From contig JAEWEQ010000039.1 of assembly GCA_023389315.1 (NCBI GenBank), positions 1-8,005 on the forward strand: a stretch of DNA of 8,005 nt, read 5' to 3'. The translations under genes were made by a program, and so were the position numbers. Shown piece by piece: positions 1 to 5,950 of the stretch; within the stretch, counting starts at the first letter, position 1, and every line of letters starts with the position of its first letter. Origin of the DNA: Actinomycetes bacterium (GTDB lineage Bacteria > Actinomycetota > Actinomycetes > Actinomycetales > Actinomycetaceae). The notes under the pieces are model-generated. The model made no database searches and had not been told where the DNA came from. It saw only the letters and a list, made by a program, of their open reading frames with translations.

Positions 1-189
1 AGCGGCGGCATACCTGCGGATTTTTCGCTTCGCCGTAAAGAACGCGAAGGCATCGACGCGCTGTTGTACTACGCATTCGATATCACCGAGGACGGTCGCG
101 TCGAACCCAGCGACTACCTACTGCATAATGAGCTGGCTGACGCCCTGCACAAGCTGCTGAAGCAGGAAATCGAAGGAAGTAACGCCTAA
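1..189 (+). CDS. C-terminal fragment of an unrecognised protein (5' end outside window)
   Basis: An open frame runs from base 1 to a TAA at 187-189 and encodes the last 62 residues of a protein that begins upstream of the window. The peptide is soluble and charged. It starts SGGIPADFSLRRKEREG, contains a Leu-Tyr-Tyr-Ala stretch and an acidic DITEDGRVEPSDY segment, and ends in a Leu/Lys-rich probable helix. There is no membrane segment and no catalytic motif that I recognise, so I assign no function. It converges on the rhomboid gene, and the two stop codons share bases 187-188 (the genes overlap by 4 bp). The absence of stops and the typical codon use support a real gene, but the fragment is too short for a family call. 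Confidence 0.7.
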   Translation, partial: SGGIPADFSLRRKEREGIDALLYYAFDITEDGRVEPSDYLLHNELADALHKLLKQEIEGSNA

Positions 190-851
190 AGTCGCCCGCC
201 GACCTCGTTATGGGCGCTCCCGCGTGAGCGGAGCGTCAGCATGGCTGCCACAATCCCACCCAGGAACCCACCCAGGTGCGCCTGCCACGACATGTTGCCG
301 TTGGGAATGAAACCGGCAAACAAGGTGAAGGAATACGACACCAGCAGCATCACGGCGACCGAGAAGCGCAAGATTTTACGCCCTCGCCGCACCTCGAACC
401 AGGGCGCGGTCAGCAGGTACCCGAAGTAGCCGAACACTAGGCCCGATGCCCCGCCGGTGACAGTATTCGTGGACAGCACCGTGGTCACTAACCCAGAACA
501 GATCGCGGCGAGGACGGTCACAACCGCCCAGCGGCGCCGACCTTCCACCGCCACCAAAACTCCCAGCAGCAGTAGGAAGAAGGAGTTGCCCACGATGTGG
601 GGCAAGTTAGCGTGAATGAAAGGAGAGGTGAACCAAGTCCAGATGCGGGTGAATTCACCAGAGGGAATTCCCAGGGCGTAGAAAAGCGCGGGTCCGGTGA
701 TCAGCTGCGCGATGAATACCACCCAAATAACGGCCAGCAGTAACAGTGGTGGGAGAAACCGGGAAAATGCAGAGCTGAAGGCGTCGCGCGCGATTGAGCC
801 CCAAGAGTCGGGTTCATTGGCGGCAGGAGGGAGCGTGGAGCGGCGCATCAT
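186..851 (-). CDS. Rhomboid-family intramembrane serine protease
   Basis: Encodes 221 aa, a normal size for a compact six-helix bacterial rhomboid, which cleaves transmembrane proteins within the lipid bilayer. Visible hallmarks are His85 and Asn89 in the second helix (HANLPHIVGNS, oxyanion-type residues), the catalytic serine Ser136 in GGASG, and the catalytic histidine His192 in AHLGGFLGG. Hydrophobic helices lie at about 33-52, 85-103, 107-127, 134-149, 160-181 and 192-206. The roughly 30-residue polar N-terminus is probably cytoplasmic. The start is one of two adjacent ATGs placed immediately after the ispF stop (TAGATGATG), with AGGA 4 nt before the first ATG and 7 nt before the second. 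It is therefore probably co-transcribed and translationally coupled with ispF. The substrate cannot be told from sequence. Family assignment is strong, and catalytic activity is inferred from the intact Ser/His pair. Confidence 0.93.
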   Translation of the reverse strand: MMRRSTLPPAANEPDSWGSIARDAFSSAFSRFLPPLLLLAVIWVVFIAQLITGPALFYALGIPSGEFTRIWTWFTSPFIHANLPHIVGNSFFLLLLGVLVAVEGRRRWAVVTVLAAICSGLVTTVLSTNTVTGGASGLVFGYFGYLLTAPWFEVRRGRKILRFSVAVMLLVSYSFTLFAGFIPNGNMSWQAHLGGFLGGIVAAMLTLRSRGSAHNEVGGRL

Positions 852-1376
852 CTAATCCTGTCGGTGCTGGGCGGCGCGCTCGGAAGAGGGGCGGGTCACC
901 AGGGCCGACGCAATCGCCGTCACCCCTTCCCCGCGTCCGGTGAAGCCGAGCCCATCGGTGGTGGACGCGGCTAAGTTGACCGGGGCGCCCACGATTTCGG
1001 TGAGCCTAGCGGCCGCTTCGGCGCGGCGTTTACCCAGGCGAGGACGGTTGCCAATCACTTGGACAGAGACGTTAACGACTTCCCACCCGTCCTCGCGAAT
1101 CAGGCGCAAGGTTTCGCGCAGCAACTCCTCCCCGGAGGCCCCCGCCCACTCGGGTCGGGAAGTACCGAAGTGGGTGCCCAGGTCCCCCAGGCAGGCGGCG
1201 GCGAGCAGTGCGTCGCAGCAGGCGTGGGCGGCGGCATCGGCATCGGAGTGTCCCTCGAGGCCGACTTCGCCGGGCCAATGTAGGCAAGCGAGCCACATGG
1301 GGCGGTCAGAGTCGGGGGCGGCGAAAGCGTGGGTGTCGAAGCCGATTCCGGTGCTCAACTGGGGGAAAGTCGTCAT
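852..1376 (-). CDS. ispF: 2-C-methyl-D-erythritol 2,4-cyclodiphosphate synthase
   Basis: IspF converts CDP-ME 2-phosphate to MEcPP in the cytosolic non-mevalonate (MEP) isoprenoid pathway. From the chosen ATG (1374-1376) the product is 174 aa, slightly longer than the usual roughly 160. Metal-binding Asp14 and His16 lie in GIGFDTHAF. The GHSDAD signature is at 42-47, followed by His51, and the GDLGTHF block is at 64-70. The C-terminal TTDGLGFTGRGEG motif is present, with Asp where many bacteria have Glu. The frame stays open for 53 further codons upstream, but these run through the tandem repeats at 1455-1539 and do not resemble IspF, so I reject that extension. AAGG lies 8 nt before the ATG and overlaps a candidate -10 box. 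The rhomboid gene follows directly. No ispD is visible in the window, although ispD and ispF are usually adjacent or fused. Confidence 0.95.
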   Translation of the reverse strand: MTTFPQLSTGIGFDTHAFAAPDSDRPMWLACLHWPGEVGLEGHSDADAAAHACCDALLAAACLGDLGTHFGTSRPEWAGASGEELLRETLRLIREDGWEVVNVSVQVIGNRPRLGKRRAEAAARLTEIVGAPVNLAASTTDGLGFTGRGEGVTAIASALVTRPSSERAAQHRQD

Positions 1377-1383
1377 GGGAATA

Positions 1384-1389
1384 ACCTTA
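1384..1389 (-). promoter_or_regulatory. Candidate -10 box for ispF, leaderless arrangement
   Basis: On the minus strand TAAGGT matches TAnnnT and ends 7 nt before the ispF ATG. This would place transcription initiation at or next to the A of the start codon. No convincing -35 is seen at the expected distance. The AAGG inside the box could instead be a weak ribosome-binding site on a longer transcript, so the assignment is tentative. Confidence 0.35.
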
Positions 1390-1454
1390 GAGGAAAAGCC
1401 GATTCGGTGGGTTCGCTCGCGGTCCTCCGGGCTGGCCCCGGGCGTGATTCGATG

Positions 1455-1539
1455 ACCGCACAATGGCAACGAGGGCACCGCAAAACGGCAACGAAGGCAC
1501 CGCAGAACGGCAACGAGGGCACCGCAGAACGGCAACGAG
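1455..1539. repeat. 22-bp tandem repeat array between divergent ispF and ATPase genes
   Basis: Three full 22-bp units lie at 1465-1486, 1487-1508 and 1509-1530. A 10-bp partial unit precedes them (1455-1464) and a 9-bp partial unit follows (1531-1539). The first 17 bases of the unit are GGCAACGARGGCACCGC, and the last five are ARAAC. The full copies differ only at unit positions 9 and 19. Each unit contains two related heptamers, GGCAACG and GGCACCG, so the heptamer GGCAMCG recurs seven times at alternating 9- and 13-bp steps. The right edge stops 3 bp before the ATPase -10 box. Possible roles are a multi-site operator for a DNA-binding regulator or a slippage-generated minisatellite. There are no unique spacers, so it is not a CRISPR array. 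Confidence 0.9.
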
Positions 1540-1542
1540 TGC

Positions 1543-1548
1543 TATGCT
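1543..1548 (+). promoter_or_regulatory. Candidate -10 box for the ATPase gene, leaderless arrangement
   Basis: TATGCT fits the -10 consensus. Six bases separate it from the ATG at 1555, so the transcript would begin at the start codon. No Shine-Dalgarno sequence precedes the ATG (the upstream bases are GCTCTTGGC), which agrees with leaderless initiation. The expected -35 position falls inside the last full tandem repeat and does not resemble TTGACA, so an activator or an extended spacer contact may be needed. Confidence 0.5.
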
Positions 1549-1554
1549 CTTGGC

Positions 1555-2838
1555 ATGGAAAACCGCGGATTAGCGCGCCATCAAGAGGCAGAAGCTAGGC
1601 AGATCATGGAGGAATCTCCCGTCCTCGTGATCTCGGGCGCCAGGCAAGTGGGCAAGAGCACGCTGATGCGTCAACTGTTGGAGGGGCGCGGAGACTGTCT
1701 GATCGTCAACCTTGACGAAGCGCGTTTGCGCAGTGCTGCCCAGCAAGACCCTGATGGTTTCGCCGATCAGTACCCCGAAGGGGTGCTGGCGATCGATGAA
1801 GTTCAGCGGGTGCCGGAACTTTTCACGGCGGTGAAGGCAGCGTTAGAGCGTAACCGCAGGCCAGGACGTTTCATCTTGACCGGCTCTTCCAATCTGGAAA
1901 CTCTTAAAGGGCGTGAAGAAAGCCTGGCAGGTAGGGCCCAAACTCTTAACCTACGCGGGTTGAGCCAAGGTGAGTTAGAGGGTGTGAAGGAGGACTTCGC
2001 CGAGTTCGCTTTCTCGATCACGACCGACACGAACGGCCTACGTACCGCTGACCCGGCGGATACTTTGCAACGCTCAGACTATTTCACTCGGGCGGTGCGC
2101 ACTTGTTTCCCGGAGCCGCGGCTGAACGAAAAAATGCGTCAAGGAAACTGGCTGCGCAACTACGTTAACCGCGTCTTGTCCCGCGATGCTCAGAATTTAG
2201 AGTTGGTTCAATACCCTGACCGTTTGCTGCCGATATTGCGGCGCTTCGCAGCCAACCCGGCGGCAGAGCTGGTGGCTGCCAGCGTGGCGCGTGACCTCGA
2301 TATTCCCCAACGCAGCGTGCCCAGCTATGTAGCGGCATTGCGTGACGTTTTCTTCCTCGATGAAATTCCCGCGTGGAGCCACAATCTCTTAAAGCGGGCG
2401 GTCAACAAGCCGAAGGTCATGTTCCGAGATGTCGCGGTTGCAAGCTACCTGGCAGGAATGGATGCCGAAGCGTTGGAAGCCGATATTTCTAGTTCCCTCA
2501 CCGGCGGACTGATTGAGAATTTCGTCGTTTCCGAACTCGCGAAGCAACAGGATTGGTCTGAAATCGAGTTCGAACTGTTCCATTACCGTGACCGGGATGG
2601 AAACGAAGTGGACGCCATCTTGGAGGATCGGGCACGCAACATTGTGGGCCTTGAGGTCAAGTGCACCACCTCTGTCAGTGCCAAGCACTTCAAGGGTCTG
2701 CGTTTCTTGCAAGCGAAAGCGGGTAAGAACTTCCGCGCCGGTATCGTGCTTTACCTGGGGGATCAGTGCCTGCGCTTTGGGCCGGGATTATGGGCGCTGC
2801 CGGTGGAAACCCTGTGGCGCCACCCAGTTGGGCGGTAG
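1555..2838 (+). CDS. AAA_14/DUF4143 family ATPase
   Basis: Encodes 427 aa, typical for the family of P-loop ATPases with an N-terminal AAA_14 domain and a C-terminal DUF4143 domain. The Walker A motif GARQVGKST is at 28-36 and Walker B AIDEVQ at 79-84. A sensor-like LTGSSN is at 108-113, and a conserved GRAQTLNLRGLSQGEL stretch follows from 126. The C-terminal part (about 220-370) ends in FHYRDRDGNEVDAILE and GLEVK. Asp353 with Glu367-x-Lys369 matches the PD-(D/E)xK nuclease-like pattern seen in DUF4143. The family is common in bacteria and archaea, often in accessory regions, and its cellular role is poorly defined. The ATG lies directly after a -10 box without a ribosome-binding site. One line I counted (2161-2220) is about 48% G+C against about 77% for a line in cysS (3481-3540), which hints at foreign origin. 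The gene appears intact. Confidence 0.93.
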   Translation: MENRGLARHQEAEARQIMEESPVLVISGARQVGKSTLMRQLLEGRGDCLIVNLDEARLRSAAQQDPDGFADQYPEGVLAIDEVQRVPELFTAVKAALERNRRPGRFILTGSSNLETLKGREESLAGRAQTLNLRGLSQGELEGVKEDFAEFAFSITTDTNGLRTADPADTLQRSDYFTRAVRTCFPEPRLNEKMRQGNWLRNYVNRVLSRDAQNLELVQYPDRLLPILRRFAANPAAELVAASVARDLDIPQRSVPSYVAALRDVFFLDEIPAWSHNLLKRAVNKPKVMFRDVAVASYLAGMDAEALEADISSSLTGGLIENFVVSELAKQQDWSEIEFELFHYRDRDGNEVDAILEDRARNIVGLEVKCTTSVSAKHFKGLRFLQAKAGKNFRAGIVLYLGDQCLRFGPGLWALPVETLWRHPVGR

Positions 2839-2847
2839 CGCGGTTAC

Positions 2848-2872
2848 TATAGTGCGGTGCGCTCGGTACAAT
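2848..2872 (+). promoter_or_regulatory. Candidate cysS promoter with two -10 boxes
   Basis: The 40-bp gap between the ATPase stop and cysS holds two TAnnnT boxes, TATAGT at 2848-2853 and TACAAT at 2867-2872. TACAAT ends 6 nt before the GTG at 2879, giving a leaderless cysS transcript. TATAGT would give a leader of about 19 nt. TTACTA at 2844-2849 lies 17 bp before TACAAT but is a poor -35 match. No strong Shine-Dalgarno sequence is present; GGGG directly before the start is too close. cysS may also be read through from the ATPase gene. Confidence 0.45.
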
Positions 2873-2878
2873 TGGGGC

Positions 2879-4327
2879 GTGACTTTACATCTGTATGACT
2901 CCGCCAGCCGCCAGCTCCAGCCCCTCCGGCCGGTGCACGAAGGGCAGGTGCGCATCTACCTGTGTGGCGCCACCGTGCAGGGCAGCCCCCACATTGGGCA
3001 CCTGCGTTCCGCCGTGGCCTACGACACCTTGATCCGTTGGCTGCGCCGTAAAGGCTTGGACGTCATCTACGTTCGCAACATCACCGACATTGACGACAAG
3101 ATCTTGAACAAGTCCGCCGAGGCCGGGGTGCCGTGGTGGGCCTGGGCGGCCCGGTTCGAGCGCGAATTCGCTCAGGCCTACGACGTCCTGGGGCTGCTGC
3201 CTGCGACTTTTGAACCGCGCGCCACTGCGCATATCACCGACCAGATCGCCCTCGTGGAGCGTCTGATGGAACGCGGCCACGCCTACGCGGACGGCAACGG
3301 GAACGTCTATTTCGACGTGCATTCGCTGGGGGACTACGGCTCGCTCACGCACCAGAATCTGGAGGACATGCTCACCACCGAGGACGAAAGCCAAGTTGAC
3401 GCCGCCACCGAAGCTGGCAAGCGTGACCGGCGCGATTTCGCCCTGTGGAAGGCTGCCAAACCCACCGAGCCGGACACGGCGGCGTGGGATTCCCCGTGGG
3501 GTCGCGGGCGCCCCGGCTGGCACTTGGAGTGCTCGGCCATGTCCCGGCGCTACCTGGGGGAGGAGTTCGACATCCACGGCGGTGGCATCGACCTGCGTTT
3601 CCCGCACCACGAAAACGAGCAAGCTCAGTCCCACGCCGCTGGATGGGGGTTCACCCGCCTGTGGGTGCACAACGCTTGGGTCACCATGAAGGGGGAGAAG
3701 ATGTCCAAGTCGCTGGGCAACTCCCTGGTGGTGTCCGACATTTTGCAGCGCGTGTCCGCCCCGGTGCTGCGCTTCGCCATCGGCACGGTGCACCACCGCG
3801 CCACCGTGGAGTATTCGGAAGAAACCTTGGCGGCCGCGGCCGCCGCGTGGGAAAAGCTCACCGGCTTCGTCACTCGGTTGGAAACCCAGCTGGCCAAGCA
3901 GTCACTGCCGGTTTTCTCCGACGAGGATGTGGCCGCCCTCGACGTCCCGGAGGCGTTCGCGCAGGCGATGGACGATGACTTGAATGTGGCCGGAGCGATG
4001 GCGGTGGTTTACGAGCAGGTGAAGGCTGCGAATGCGGCTGCCGCTGCCGGACAGTTCGCCGATGCGCACGCGGCACTGGGACAGGTGCGTGCCATGCTGT
4101 CAGTCCTGGGTCTGGACCCGGGTAGTGAGCAGTGGCGCGAAACTGCGGCCGGGGATGAGCGCGCCAACACCGCTTTGGACACCCTGGTCGGTGGTTTGAT
4201 TGAGCAGCGCGCCCAGGCGCGGGCCGCCAAGGATTGGGCGCAGGCCGACGCGATCCGCGACCAGCTCACCGCTGCCGGCGTGGTGGTCGAGGACGGTGCC
4301 GACGGAGCCACCTGGCACCTGGCATAG
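2879..4327 (+). CDS. cysS: Cysteinyl-tRNA synthetase
   Basis: A class I aminoacyl-tRNA synthetase that attaches cysteine to tRNA-Cys in the cytosol, 482 aa from the GTG at 2879. The Rossmann fold carries HIGH at 38-41 within CGATVQGSPHIGH, and KMSKS at 274-278 within GEKMSKSLGN. The expected zinc ligands are Cys29, Cys218 (WHLECSAMS), His243 and Glu247 (FPHHENE). The C-terminal part from about 310 is the helical DALR-like and anticodon-binding region, rich in Ala and ending GATWHLA. The open frame extends upstream into the ATPase gene, but homology begins at the GTG. It is not the related mycothiol ligase MshC, which is shorter and differs around the HIGH region. In many Actinobacteria cysS follows ispF and precedes rlmB on one strand. 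Here ispF is divergent, an ATPase intervenes, and a nucleotidyltransferase follows. Confidence 0.97.
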   Translation: MTLHLYDSASRQLQPLRPVHEGQVRIYLCGATVQGSPHIGHLRSAVAYDTLIRWLRRKGLDVIYVRNITDIDDKILNKSAEAGVPWWAWAARFEREFAQAYDVLGLLPATFEPRATAHITDQIALVERLMERGHAYADGNGNVYFDVHSLGDYGSLTHQNLEDMLTTEDESQVDAATEAGKRDRRDFALWKAAKPTEPDTAAWDSPWGRGRPGWHLECSAMSRRYLGEEFDIHGGGIDLRFPHHENEQAQSHAAGWGFTRLWVHNAWVTMKGEKMSKSLGNSLVVSDILQRVSAPVLRFAIGTVHHRATVEYSEETLAAAAAAWEKLTGFVTRLETQLAKQSLPVFSDEDVAALDVPEAFAQAMDDDLNVAGAMAVVYEQVKAANAAAAAGQFADAHAALGQVRAMLSVLGLDPGSEQWRETAAGDERANTALDTLVGGLIEQRAQARAAKDWAQADAIRDQLTAAGVVVEDGADGATWHLA

Positions 4328-4337
4328 TTTGCCGGGG

Positions 4338-4658
4338 GTGAACCGTCTTTTGCGTTTCCAAGGAACCTCTCCAGGCGGTCGGAGCTTGCGTAAAAGACGA
4401 CGTGAAGTGACTGAATGCCTGCGATCTGAGGGTTGCTTTGCGCTGCGAGTTTTTGGATCTACTGCGCGCGGCGAGGACGGCGTGGAATCTGATATTGACC
4501 TACTGGCTAGTTCAAAGAACCCCATTGGACTGCTCGCTCAATCGCGGATTGAGGCGGAGCTAACCGACATGTTGGGGGTAAAGGTCGATTTCGCTGCGCA
4601 AGATACGCTCCGCCCTGATGTCGCCGACCGAATCCTAGCTGAGGCAGTACCGCTATGA
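4338..4658 (+). CDS. MNT-domain nucleotidyltransferase (MntA-like antitoxin), no partner gene, start uncertain
   Basis: A small nucleotidyltransferase of the polymerase-beta superfamily, 106 aa if it starts at GTG 4338. The catalytic signature FGSTARGEDGVESDIDLL gives Gly40-Ser41 and Asp52/Asp54, with a third Asp at 84 (VKVDF). It ends LAEAVPL, as many MNT proteins do. Family members paired with HepT (DUF86) toxins act as antitoxins by adding AMP to the toxin; others stand alone. No HepT follows here. There is no in-frame ATG before the catalytic motif. The possible starts are GTG 4338 (no usable ribosome-binding site), TTG 4350, TTG 4386 and GTG 4407. The family-like part begins near Leu17 (LRKRRREV), so residues 1-16 may not be translated, or the 5' end may be decayed. 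It lies 10 bp after cysS and is probably read through from it. Its stop region overlaps the convergent ADP-ribosylglycohydrolase gene by 6 bp. Confidence 0.8.
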   Translation: MNRLLRFQGTSPGGRSLRKRRREVTECLRSEGCFALRVFGSTARGEDGVESDIDLLASSKNPIGLLAQSRIEAELTDMLGVKVDFAAQDTLRPDVADRILAEAVPL

Positions 4659-5675
4659 GCCGTAAGCAAGAGTGAGGGACGCGACCGCTTCGGCTAGCTC
4701 TTGCTGGTATCGGGGTTCGAAGTCGGCCACCATTTGCTCGGTTACGAAACCGTCGCCGTTTAGAGCGCCGGCAAAAGCGCCACCGACGGCCGCCAGGGAA
4801 TCGGAATCGCCGTGCGTGTAAACCAAGTCCCGGATTACGGTCATCGGGTCGTGCGGATTGCGGGCAAATGTTGCCAGGGCGGTGGTGAAGGTTTCTTCCG
4901 CGACCCAGCCGTTTCCGAAGAACTGGCACGGATCGCCCTCGTCGGAAATGAAAAGCTCCCACTGGTCGCGAATCATTTGGATGCCAGCGCGCTGGAAATC
5001 CACGTGAGACTGGTGCTCAGCCAACAACGGGATGCTACCTGCTTGCTTCGCGCACTCGTTCGCTAAATCCACCAACTCTAAGCCCTCCACCGGCTGGGGG
5101 AGCGCCGCGAGCTCGCGCACCAGCAGGGTGCAGGCAGCCGCGCTCACCCAGGAAAGGGGGTGGCCGTGCGTCACTTGCGACTGCAGCACCGACAGGGACG
5201 CCAGGACGGGCACGGGGTAGGGGAGCAGGCCCAGCCAGGGGGCGCGCATAATGGTGCCGCACCCCTTGGAATCATTCCTGGCAACCGGGGTGGCGGTGGC
5301 GTTACCATCCAGGCTTCCGAGGGCGATCATGCAGGTGTCTCCAGGAGCGCGATCGTTGTCAGGGTCGTCGTAGAAACGTAGGTACTGGGTAGCGAAGGCA
5401 TCGCGCACCCGAGCTTGCAGTTCCCGGTCGCTGGGCAGATCGGAGAGGTCTTCGCCGCGCAGCTGCGATATCGCTTCCAGGGTGTACAGCGACATCTGGG
5501 TGTCATCGCTGACTACCAGGGGCCGCGGGGGAGCGGGCTGGGCGCGCATGATGGAAGCGTAAGAGGTGAACTCGGTGACGAATCCCCAGGCATCGCCGAA
5601 AGCCAGGCCGTATACCGCCGCGCGAATGCGGGAGCCACGCTCGGCAGTGGTGTGGGACGGTTGGGTGTTTATCAT
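4653..5675 (-). CDS. ADP-ribosylglycohydrolase family protein
   Basis: A DraG/ARH-type all-helical hydrolase, 340 aa. Family enzymes use two divalent metals to remove ADP-ribose from proteins or from related small molecules. Motifs in order are GLAFGDAWGFVTEF (23-36), SDDTQMS with metal-binding Asp57-Asp58-Thr59, RAPGDTC (109-115), SKGCGTIMR (136-144), THGHPLSWVSAA, and GDSDSLAAVGGAFAGALNG from 289 with Asp290 and Asp292 as the second metal-binding pair. The catalytic set looks complete. I chose the ATG at 5673-5675 because GGAGG lies 5 nt before it; the frame continues 37 codons further up to another ATG, but that part is polar and not family-like. No ADP-ribosyltransferase gene is visible nearby, so the substrate is unknown. 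A weak -10-like TATTCT lies on this strand at 5742-5747. The gene converges on the nucleotidyltransferase gene with overlapping ends. Confidence 0.92.
   Translation of the reverse strand: MINTQPSHTTAERGSRIRAAVYGLAFGDAWGFVTEFTSYASIMRAQPAPPRPLVVSDDTQMSLYTLEAISQLRGEDLSDLPSDRELQARVRDAFATQYLRFYDDPDNDRAPGDTCMIALGSLDGNATATPVARNDSKGCGTIMRAPWLGLLPYPVPVLASLSVLQSQVTHGHPLSWVSAAACTLLVRELAALPQPVEGLELVDLANECAKQAGSIPLLAEHQSHVDFQRAGIQMIRDQWELFISDEGDPCQFFGNGWVAEETFTTALATFARNPHDPMTVIRDLVYTHGDSDSLAAVGGAFAGALNGDGFVTEQMVADFEPRYQQELAEAVASLTLAYGS
4655..4675 (+). pseudogene. Possible vestige of a hepT (DUF86) start, six codons
   Basis: An ATG at 4655-4657 overlaps the nucleotidyltransferase stop as ATGA, the usual coupling of mntA to hepT. 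It encodes Met-Ser-Arg-Lys-Gln-Glu and then TGA. From memory, many HepT proteins begin Met-Ser-Arg followed by polar residues, so this could be the stump of a lost toxin gene. The match is very short. The same bases encode the C-terminus of the opposite-strand glycohydrolase, so chance is a real alternative. Confidence 0.2.
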
Positions 5676-5950
5676 TTCTACCTCCGAACGGTTGCGAGGG
5701 CGGGAACCTAAGCCATCACGAGACTCGACTGGACCTGTTCCAGAATACTGAGCAGGTAGGACATTTCGATTGCCACCCTTATGCAAGACTTCGCTCTGCG
5801 CTGGCAGGCAAGCAGGTGTCAGCTAAAACGACTTCGGCGCGGCAAGTACTGAGTCCATTGGCCTGACTGAAGCCCCAGCTGGGAAGTAACCTGGTAGGTA
5901 GGCGATCCTCATGCGGGGCGTCGCATCTCCCTAAACACAAGGCGCGCAAG
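5676..5950. other. Divergent intergenic region (275 bp) with a 10-bp palindrome
   Basis: This region must hold the promoters of the minus-strand glycohydrolase gene and the plus-strand membrane protein gene. I see a perfect palindrome CCCAGCTGGG at 5874-5883, a 6-of-7 inverted repeat (GCTGGCA 5800-5806 with TGTCAGC 5817-5823), and AGCAGGT repeated at 5751 and 5811. AAGG at 5939-5942 lies 8 nt before the ATG at 5951 and is the likely ribosome-binding site. No convincing -35/-10 pair is visible for the plus-strand gene. I found no credible small ORF, tRNA or T-tract terminator here. Confidence 0.5.
5681..5685 (-). promoter_or_regulatory. Strong Shine-Dalgarno of the ADP-ribosylglycohydrolase gene
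   Basis: On the minus strand GGAGG is followed by 5 nt (TAGAA) and then the ATG at 5675. This is the clearest ribosome-binding site in the window. It fixes the start at 5675 rather than at the upstream ATG ending at 5786. Confidence 0.8.

Noticed and set aside
1377..1535. N-terminal extension of IspF upstream of the ATG at 1376
   Set aside because: It runs through the 22-bp repeat array, is Cys/Arg/Leu-rich from repeat translation, and lies before the normal IspF start (GIGFDTHAF).
1455..1539. CRISPR array
   Set aside because: The units are directly contiguous with no unique spacers, and no cas gene is present.
2513..2878. N-terminal extension of CysRS inside the ATPase gene
   Set aside because: It overlaps a clear coding region in another frame and has no synthetase homology. 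The CysRS homology begins at GTG 2879.
2885..3796. Long open frame (303 aa) on the minus strand of cysS
   Set aside because: It is antisense to an unmistakable cysS and its low-complexity Gly/Val/His/Pro composition is typical of a high-G+C shadow frame.
3445..3978. Second long plus-strand frame within cysS
   Set aside because: It overlaps catalytic-core codons of cysS and shows Arg/Gly/Pro-rich shadow composition with no motif.
5676..5786. Upstream start for the ADP-ribosylglycohydrolase
   Set aside because: The 37 extra residues are polar and not family-like, whereas the ATG at 5675 has an ideal GGAGG site.
5800..5823. Intrinsic terminator or riboswitch in the 5676-5950 region
   Set aside because: Only a short imperfect inverted repeat is visible, with no T-run and no conserved aptamer pattern.
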